A DNA stretch of 19,227 nt from Aequoribacter sp003520285. Lineage in GTDB: Bacteria > Pseudomonadota > Gammaproteobacteria > Pseudomonadales > Halieaceae. The notes below the pieces were generated by a model. That model did not search any database. It was not told where the DNA came from and saw nothing but the letters and a program-made list of their open reading frames with translations. Positions 15,613 through 19,227 of this stretch are shown here, piece by piece (position 1 is the first letter of the stretch; the number at the start of each line of letters is the position of its first letter). Location: NCBI GenBank assembly GCA_963966765.1, contig CAXAAR010000038.1, positions 1-19,227 on the forward strand, given 5' to 3'. The position numbers were made by a program, and so were the translations under genes.

Positions 15613-16025
15613 GGGCGGGCTCTGATCGCACGTTGGTGAGGAGGCTTTGGGGTGGTTGGATTTAGGGTGGGCTCTAATCGCACGCTAGTGGGCAGGCATG
15701 AGGCGGCTGGATTTATGGTGGGCTCTAATCGCACCCCAGTGAGCAGACTCGCAGACGGCTGCACTCTGATCTTAGCCGGCGGCTGCGGAACTCGCGGCTG
15801 GCTTCGCCAACCGCTCAGACAGTCCTCGCCGTTAATCCGGCACGATCTTCGTTTAAAGCGCCGTCTAGTGCGATCTTGCTCATTTGGGGCGCGATCTGAA
15901 CCTGATTCGAACTTTTATTGTCCCGAGTGAGAAGGCTCGGGGCTGGCGGATTTAGGGTGGGCTCTGATCGCACGTTGATGAGGAGGCTTTGGGGTGGCTG
16001 GATTGAGGGTGGGCTCTAATCGCAC
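15613..16025. repeat. A units: five about 52-bp repeats with GGGYGGGCTCTRATCGCAC core
   Basis: The core GGGTGGGCTCTAATCGCAC occurs at 15613, 15665, 15716, 15955 and 16007 with one or two changes. Spacing is 52, 51 and 52 bp within the two runs (three copies, then two). Each is followed by a CAC-NN-GTGAGCAG-like stretch and a GGCTGGATTTA-like joint. The first two units and the fourth-fifth pair match almost throughout, so the runs are copies of one array. Unique spacers are absent, ruling out CRISPR. Confidence 0.85.
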
Positions 16026-16146
16026 CCCAGTGAGCAGACTCGCAGACGGCTGCACTCTGATCTTAGCCGGCGGCTGCGGAACTCGCGGCTGGCTTCGCCA
16101 ACCGCTCAGACAGTCCTCGCCGTTAATCCGGCACGATCTTCGTTTA
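15717..16146. repeat. 139-bp exact direct duplication (15717-15855 and 16008-16146)
   Basis: The two segments are identical base for base by eye, offset by exactly 291 bp. They include the end of an A unit, the whole B core and the start of a C unit. Similarity continues with scattered mismatches to about 15897/16188. Identity over 139 non-coding bases means recent duplication or ongoing gene conversion. Confidence 0.88.
15773..15842. repeat. B core with central hairpin (second copy at 16064-16133)
   Basis: GCGGCTGGC (15794-15802) faces GCCAACCGC (15806-15814) across a TTC loop, giving a nine-position stem with one C-A mismatch. Outside it, GCCGG near 15775 and CCGGC at 15837-15841 can pair, as can CGGCG and CGCCG. 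The second copy at +291 is identical. REP/BIME-like palindromic elements look like this, but no known family is recognised. Confidence 0.6.
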
Positions 16147-16279
16147 TAGCGCCGTCCGTTGCGATCTTGCTCATTTGGGGCACGATCATCGTTTATAGCG
16201 CCGTCTAGTGCGATCTTGCTCATTTGGGGCACGATGCTGTTTATAGCGCCGTCTAGTACGATCTCGCTCGCTATGGTGC
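15841..16279. repeat. C units: 49-bp repeats (one copy at 15841, three in tandem from 16132)
   Basis: Units start CACGATC and run through TTTATAGCGCCGTCTAGTG and GCGATCTTGCTCATTTGGGG. Copies begin at 15841, 16132, 16181 and 16230; the last three are head to tail with a 49-bp period. The final copy has lost one or two bases and diverges at its end (CTCGCTATGGTGCGATC). The C unit read in reverse complement resembles the A unit, so A and C are inverted relatives. Confidence 0.85.
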
Positions 16280-16324
16280 GATCAAATGTAGACAGTCTTG
16301 TGACTAACGAAAGAGTCTCTGGTA

Positions 16325-17593
16325 TTACTTGCGTCGCATCGACATGAAGAACTCGTCGTTTGTTTTTGTATCCTTCAGCTTATCCATTAAGAACTCAATG
16401 GCTGGAAGATCTTCCATGCCGTGTAGCAGCTTTCTTAAGATCCACATCCGCTGTAATTCTTCATCTCCTGTAAGGAGCTCTTCACGTCGTGTTCCCGAGC
16501 GACGAATATTGATCGCTGGATAAATGCGTTTTTCAGCAGCTTTGCGATCGAGGTGCAGCTCCATGTTACCGGTACCTTTGAACTCTTCGTAGATCACTTC
16601 ATCCATCTTTGAGCCGGTATCGATCAGAGCAGTAGCAATAATCGATAAGCTACCGCCTTCTTCAATGTTTCGTGCGGCACCAAAGAATCGCTTTGGACGC
16701 TCCAATGCGTGAGCGTCTAAACCGCCCGTAAGCACCTTGCCTGAACTCGGGATTACCGTGTTGTAGGCGCGAGCGAGTCGAGTAATTGAGTCCAATAAGA
16801 TGATCACATCACGTTTATGCTCGACAAGGCGCTTGGCTTTCTCAATCACCATGTCAGCGACTTGAACGTGTCGGGCTGGCGGCTCGTCGAAGGTAGAGGC
16901 AACCACTTCGGCACCTCTGGCGCCGACAGAACGCTGCATCTCGGTGACTTCCTCGGGCCGTTCATCGATTAACAAAACGATCACGTAACATTCGGGATTA
17001 TTGGTAATCACCGCTTGCGCAATATTTTGCATCATGATGGTTTTACCGGCTTTAGGGGGTGCGACCAGTAAGCCACGTTGCCCTTTTCCGATGGGTGCTA
17101 CCAAATCTATGATGCGGCCGGTTAAGTCTTCAGTACTGCCATTCCCTTTCTCGAGCACTAATCGTTGATCTGGGAAGAGGGGGGTTAGGTTTTCGAATAA
17201 GATTTTGTGCTTGGAGTTTTCGGGCTTATCAAAATTGACGTTATCGACTTTGAGCAGGGCAAAATAGCGCTCGCTGTCTTTTGGTGGTCTTATCTTTCCC
17301 GCTACCGTATCACCGGTGCGTAAGTTGAAGCGACGAACCTGGCTTGGGGACACATAAATGTCGTCTGGACCAGCGAGGTAAGAGCTATCTGCAGATCTTA
17401 GAAATCCAAAGCCATCAGATAAGATTTCTAGAACACCATCGCCGTAAATATCTTCACCGCTTTTAGCGTGCCGTTTTAATATTGCGAAAATAATGTCTTG
17501 TTTGCGAGATCTGGCCATATTGTCTAGGCCGATTTCTTTAGATATATCAATAAGTTCTTGCGTGGATTTCGTCTTAAGATCTGTCAAATTCAT
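16325..17593 (-). CDS. rho: Transcription termination factor Rho
   Basis: Hexameric RNA-dependent ATPase/translocase that ends transcription of untranslated RNA. The 422-residue protein has the N-terminal Rho_N helix bundle (1-45), the RNA-binding cold-shock-like domain (about 50-120, EILSDGFGFLRS and DIYVSPSQVRRFNLRTGD), Walker A APPKAGKT (178-185), Walker B VIILLDSITRLARAYN (263-278), the Q-loop VLTGGLDAHALERPKRFFGAARN region (287 on) and the arginine-finger segment INIRRSGTRREE (361-372). Length is standard with no insertion domain. The ATG lacks an obvious purine-rich ribosome site (CCCCTCT precedes it). It follows trxA as in many gammaproteobacteria; a leader of about 20 nt after a good promoter is unusually short for rho. 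Confidence 0.98.
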   Translation of the reverse strand: MNLTDLKTKSTQELIDISKEIGLDNMARSRKQDIIFAILKRHAKSGEDIYGDGVLEILSDGFGFLRSADSSYLAGPDDIYVSPSQVRRFNLRTGDTVAGKIRPPKDSERYFALLKVDNVNFDKPENSKHKILFENLTPLFPDQRLVLEKGNGSTEDLTGRIIDLVAPIGKGQRGLLVAPPKAGKTIMMQNIAQAVITNNPECYVIVLLIDERPEEVTEMQRSVGARGAEVVASTFDEPPARHVQVADMVIEKAKRLVEHKRDVIILLDSITRLARAYNTVIPSSGKVLTGGLDAHALERPKRFFGAARNIEEGGSLSIIATALIDTGSKMDEVIYEEFKGTGNMELHLDRKAAEKRIYPAINIRRSGTRREELLTGDEELQRMWILRKLLHGMEDLPAIEFLMDKLKDTKTNDEFFMSMRRK

Positions 17594-17620
17594 AGAGGGG
17601 GTTCGTTTTATTTAATTAGG

Positions 17621-17650
17621 ATTATGCTGAGCACGGAACAAGCGCGGCAA
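17621..17650 (-). promoter_or_regulatory. Putative sigma-70 promoter of rho
   Basis: On the minus strand TTGCCG (17650-17645), an 18-bp spacer and CATAAT (17626-17621) match the -35/-10 consensus at 4 of 6 and 5 of 6. The -10 lies 27 bp before the rho ATG. Confidence 0.5.
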
Positions 17651-17731
17651 TGCGCTGTGGCATGCATGAAGTTAGATTAGTGTGGTGCAGAGTGGTTGCA
17701 GTGGACGCGACCGCTTAGTGATGCCAAAGGT

Positions 17732-17755
17732 AGCACGCCCCTAAGGGCGCGTCTA
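17732..17755 (-). other. Imperfect hairpin downstream of trxA
   Basis: Read on the minus strand, AGACGCGCCC and GGGGCGTGCT form an imperfect stem around a TTAG loop, about 20 bp after the trxA stop. There is no T-run after it, so it is not a standard intrinsic terminator. It may mark the trxA mRNA end or belong to a rho leader transcribed from trxA. Confidence 0.35.
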
Positions 17756-17776
17756 CTGTTTTAGTCGCTATGGTAT

Positions 17777-18103
17777 TCAGCCCAAATTCTCGTTAATAAA
17801 GTCTGTTAGCTGAGTTTTTGATAAGGCGCCAACTTTAGTTGCCGCTACCGCACCGTCTTTGAAAATAATCAGTGTGGGGATGCCGCGAATACCATACTTG
17901 GGGGCGGTCTCTGGGTTTGCATCGACGTCGACCTTCGCAATCTGAAGTCGACCATCATAGTCGGGCGCGATCTCGTCTAAGATAGGCGCTATCATCTTAC
18001 AGGGCCCGCACCAAGCCGCCCAAAAATCAACCAAGACAGGCACAGGTGACTGCAATACAGCAGCATCAAAGGCCGCGTCACTAACGTGTATAATGTCGCT
18101 CAT
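17777..18103 (-). CDS. trxA: Thioredoxin TrxA
   Basis: A 108-residue cytoplasmic disulfide reductase of standard size. The active site is WCGPC (31-35) in VDFWAAWCGPCKMIAP. Asp25 (E. coli Asp26 equivalent), Lys (KVDVDANP) and cis-Pro76 in GIRGIPTLIIF are present. I start at ATG 18103 (MSDIIHVSDAAFD), which has AAGGA six bases upstream. An in-frame ATG at 18136 would add 11 residues unlike the family and would sit inside the promoter. It precedes rho in the usual trxA-rho order and has its own promoter at 18135-18162. Confidence 0.97.
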   Translation of the reverse strand: MSDIIHVSDAAFDAAVLQSPVPVLVDFWAAWCGPCKMIAPILDEIAPDYDGRLQIAKVDVDANPETAPKYGIRGIPTLIIFKDGAVAATKVGALSKTQLTDFINENLG

Positions 18104-18134
18104 CGTGTTTCCTTCAAGAATAAAGTGAGGATGC

Positions 18135-18162
18135 ATAATAGCATTGTGATTTGAGCTGACAA
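18135..18162 (-). promoter_or_regulatory. Putative sigma-70 promoter of trxA
   Basis: On the minus strand TTGTCA (18162-18157), a 16-bp spacer and TATTAT (18140-18135) each match the consensus hexamers at 5 of 6. It is the best sigma-70 promoter in the window and lies 31 bp before the trxA ATG. Confidence 0.7.
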
Positions 18163-18190
18163 GTGTCGAAGCAGTTTTGACTCATCCTTG

Positions 18191-18403
18191 TTCTAGTGGG
18201 CTGAGTGAGTCAAGAACTGCTCTCTGCACTAGTACACGAGGCTTGTTACGCACTTCTTCTTGCCTTACTGCACTAGGCGGGTCAAGAATCTCTCCTTGTC
18301 CTAGTGCATTGGGCGGGTCGACAATCTCTGTGTGTTAGTGGATGAGCCGAGCCAAGAGTATCTGTGTTCTAGTGCACGGTAAGGATCAAGAATCTCCGGG
18401 TTG
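18191..18403. repeat. Degenerate tandem repeat, about six 34-38-bp units
   Basis: Units share CTAGTGCA, then GGCGGGTCAAGAATCTCT, then TTG/GTG. They begin near 18191, 18227, 18265, 18299, 18335 and 18367. The GTCAAGAA element recurs at 18209, 18281, 18317 (as GTCGACAA), 18351 (as GCCAAGAG) and 18385 (as ATCAAGAA); the unit near 18245 is badly decayed. Period of roughly 34-36 bp is close to three or more DNA turns. Copies are unequal, so this is an old array. Confidence 0.7.
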
Positions 18404-18447
18404 AATGGGTCTAGCGGGTTATGGTGGCGACCGAGGAGTGTCGAGAA

Positions 18448-18780
18448 ATGATCGAACAGAGCAAACAGAGCAAACAGCGCAAACGGAGCGAGAATGCCTC
18501 GTTGGTGACTGAGTCGTCTACCCAATGGTGGATTTACTTGGTGCAGTGCAGCGACAGCAGTTTTTATTCTGGCATTACCACCAATCTAGAGCGCAGAGTG
18601 AGACAGCATAACGGGGCACTCGCAGGAGGCGCTCGCTACACTAGAGCGCGGCAACCTGTCGTGTTGGTCTGGAGTGAGTCTGCGCGTAATCGCAGTGAGG
18701 CCAGCCAATTAGAGGCTCGACTCAAACGGCTTACGCGCGATCAAAAGCGTCGTTTAGTAAAACAAGGTCAATGGCCTTAA
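18448..18780 (+). CDS. GIY-YIG nuclease superfamily protein, YhbQ-like
   Basis: A small protein of 110 residues from the ATG at 18448, which has GAGGAG nine bases upstream. An in-frame ATG at 18421 would give 119 residues with a poorer ribosome site. The domain begins WWIYLVQCSDSSFYSGITTN, where IYL and YSG are the GIY and YIG elements. LERRVRQHN (conserved Arg and His), a basic stretch and SEASQLEARLKRLTRDQKR with the metal-binding Glu follow. The match to E. coli YhbQ is clear. The family is of uncertain cellular role; nuclease activity is inferred from the fold. The N-terminal extension is built of short lysine/glutamine repeats (EQSKQSKQRKR) encoded by a 9-bp tandem repeat and is unlikely to be part of the fold. 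Confidence 0.88.
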   Translation: MIEQSKQSKQRKRSENASLVTESSTQWWIYLVQCSDSSFYSGITTNLERRVRQHNGALAGGARYTRARQPVVLVWSESARNRSEASQLEARLKRLTRDQKRRLVKQGQWP

Positions 18781-18794
18781 AGCTGCAGATCCTG

Positions 18795-18838
18795 CTCCAA
18801 GACTCCAAGACTCCAAGACTCCAAGACTCCAAGACTCC
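18795..18838. repeat. 8-bp microsatellite-like tandem repeat (CTCCAAGA)5
   Basis: Five perfect copies of CTCCAAGA, plus a partial sixth, occupy 18795-18838 between the convergent GIY-YIG and ABC-F genes. The adjacent AGATCCTGCTCCAAG (18787-18801) resembles the ABC-F gene's last codons at 18859-18873 (AGGTCCTGCTGCAAG), so the array may have grown from a copy of that end. Copy number is likely variable between strains. Confidence 0.88.
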
Positions 18839-18848
18839 CGATCCTACT

Positions 18849-19227
18849 TTAAGCCTCTAGGTCCTGCTGCAAGGTCTCAAGCGGCTCTTGAGCAGCCAGC
18901 CACTGTTCCTCTGCATCTGCAATCTGCTGCTTGAGCTCCCGTTCTTGAGACAGAAGCAGGGTTAAACGATTTTTCTCTTCTGGCAAATAGAGTGTATCGT
19001 CTGCTAAATCTGTTTGCAGGTGCGCCAATCGGCCTTCCAAATCATTCACTGCGCGCTCGGTTTGTTGAACTTTCTTCTGCGCTGGCTGCAGTTGACTGCG
19101 CTTAATTGCCGCTTCTTTTCGTAGAGCTTTCTTGGTGGCGGCTGTTTCACTATTTTTTGCGGTGTTATTGGTACGCGAGTCGCCAGGCCGACCTGAATCG
19201 CTGAGGAGCCAATGCTCGTAAGTAGCC
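18849..19227 (-). CDS. ABC-F ATPase, YheS-like (C-terminal part, truncated by window edge)
   Basis: The minus-strand frame is open from the right window edge through the TAA at 18851-18849, giving about 125 C-terminal residues. It opens ATYEHWLLSDSG, the end of the second ABC domain with the Tyr-x-x-Trp-Leu linker. A low-complexity Asn/Thr/Lys stretch and the coiled coil ATKKALRKEAAIKRSQLQP and on to LEGRLAHLQ follow. It ends EEQWLAAQEPLETLQQDLEA, resembling the tail of E. coli YheS. ABC-F proteins bind the ribosomal E site and modulate translation. The Walker and signature motifs are outside the window. A GTG at 19049 is only an internal codon, not the start. It converges on the GIY-YIG gene, with the 8-bp repeat between them. 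Confidence 0.82.
   Translation of the reverse strand, partial: ATYEHWLLSDSGRPGDSRTNNTAKNSETAATKKALRKEAAIKRSQLQPAQKKVQQTERAVNDLEGRLAHLQTDLADDTLYLPEEKNRLTLLLSQERELKQQIADAEEQWLAAQEPLETLQQDLEA

Larger units (their letters stand above)
15532..16324. other. Repeat-filled intergenic region between rho and ubiD
   Basis: This 793-bp gap contains no credible gene. Bases 15532-15600 hold the ubiD promoter. Bases 15612-16279 are filled with nested direct and inverted repeats (listed separately). Bases 16280-16324 are a short unique stretch just after the rho stop. No intrinsic terminator with a T-run was found for rho. Open frames crossing it are repeat-derived and have no ribosome site or recognisable protein. 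Confidence 0.85.
18104..18447. other. Divergent region between trxA and the GIY-YIG gene
   Basis: This 344-bp stretch has no gene. It holds the trxA ribosome site and promoter (18104-18162) and then about 210 bp of degenerate 34-38-bp repeats (18191-18403). A possible upstream start and the GAGGAG ribosome site of the GIY-YIG gene (18433-18438) come last. Confidence 0.75.

Noticed and set aside
15652..15930. 92-codon plus-strand open frame in the repeat block
   Set aside because: Made of A, B and C repeat units (VGSNRT recurs with the repeat), no ribosome site, no recognisable family.
15922..15941. CCCGAG/CTCGGG hairpin between the repeat halves as a terminator
   Set aside because: Six-base stem with no T-run on either strand, so not a credible intrinsic terminator.
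15915..16232. 105-codon minus-strand open frame in the repeat block
   Set aside because: Frame runs through C, B and A repeats; composition is low-complexity Arg/Pro/Ser and no family is recognisable.
15612..16279. CRISPR array
   Set aside because: Repeats are contiguous or near-contiguous without unique spacers, unit lengths differ, and there are no cas genes nearby.
18104..18136. 11-residue N-terminal extension of thioredoxin
   Set aside because: The ATG at 18103 has a well-placed AAGGA and gives the normal 108-residue protein; the upstream ATG falls at the -10 element.
18191..18403. CRISPR array upstream of trxA
   Set aside because: The whole 34-38-bp unit is repeated and degenerate, with no repeat/spacer alternation.

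Overview
The window looks like a housekeeping region of a gammaproteobacterium, probably marine or aquatic. The main evidence is gene order: yifB-ubiK next to a glnK-amtB cluster, the lptM-lysA-dapF-DUF484-xerC-HAD string, hemC-hemD-hemX-hemY, and ubiD-rho-trxA. All of these blocks are familiar from Pseudomonas-like and related lineages. The genus cannot be fixed from sequence reading alone. No phage, plasmid, insertion sequence, tRNA, rRNA or CRISPR array was seen.

Layout. (1) 1-673, minus strand: the 5' part of a YifB/ComM-type ATPase gene, preceded by ubiK. (2) 674-3810, plus strand: a nitrogen-control block. A good sigma-54 promoter (905-920) with an NtrC-type palindrome about 150 bp upstream (771-787) precedes a TorF-family outer-membrane protein gene, then glnK and amtB, then a strong terminator, then a second PII gene. 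A stable GNRA-loop hairpin lies between the porin gene and glnK. (3) 3948-9855, minus strand: seven tightly packed genes read argH, lptM, lysA, dapF, DUF484, xerC, HAD phosphatase. Most overlap by a few bases. The 36-residue lipoprotein gene lptM is easy to miss. (4) 10018-14039, plus strand: hemC-hemD-hemX-hemY, overlapping throughout, divergent from argH. (5) 14047-18103, minus strand: trxA, rho and ubiD, with recognisable promoters before each. (6) 18448-19227: a GIY-YIG protein gene on plus, and the 3' end of an ABC-F (YheS-like) gene on minus.

The operons cover glutamine/ammonium sensing and uptake (PII, AmtB, probably the porin), arginine and lysine/diaminopimelate synthesis (ArgH, LysA, DapF), LPS-assembly support (LptM), chromosome dimer resolution (XerC), haem synthesis (HemC/D plus membrane partners HemX/Y), ubiquinone synthesis (UbiK, UbiD), and transcription termination and thiol redox (Rho, TrxA).

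The least ordinary DNA is non-coding. Between rho and ubiD lies about 670 bp of nested repeats: left arms (A), a central hairpin-forming core (B) and right arms (C), arranged AAA-B-C then AA-B-CCC. The A and C arms are inverted relatives of each other, so the unit resembles a miniature palindromic (MITE/BIME-like) element expanded in place. Degenerate repeats of about 34-38 bp lie upstream of trxA. An 8-bp tandem repeat lies beyond the ABC-F gene, and a decayed 70-bp-offset copy of the second PII gene's 3' end follows that gene. I found no convincing new protein-based system. The repeat block and the nitrogen-regulated porin operon are the points most worth following up.
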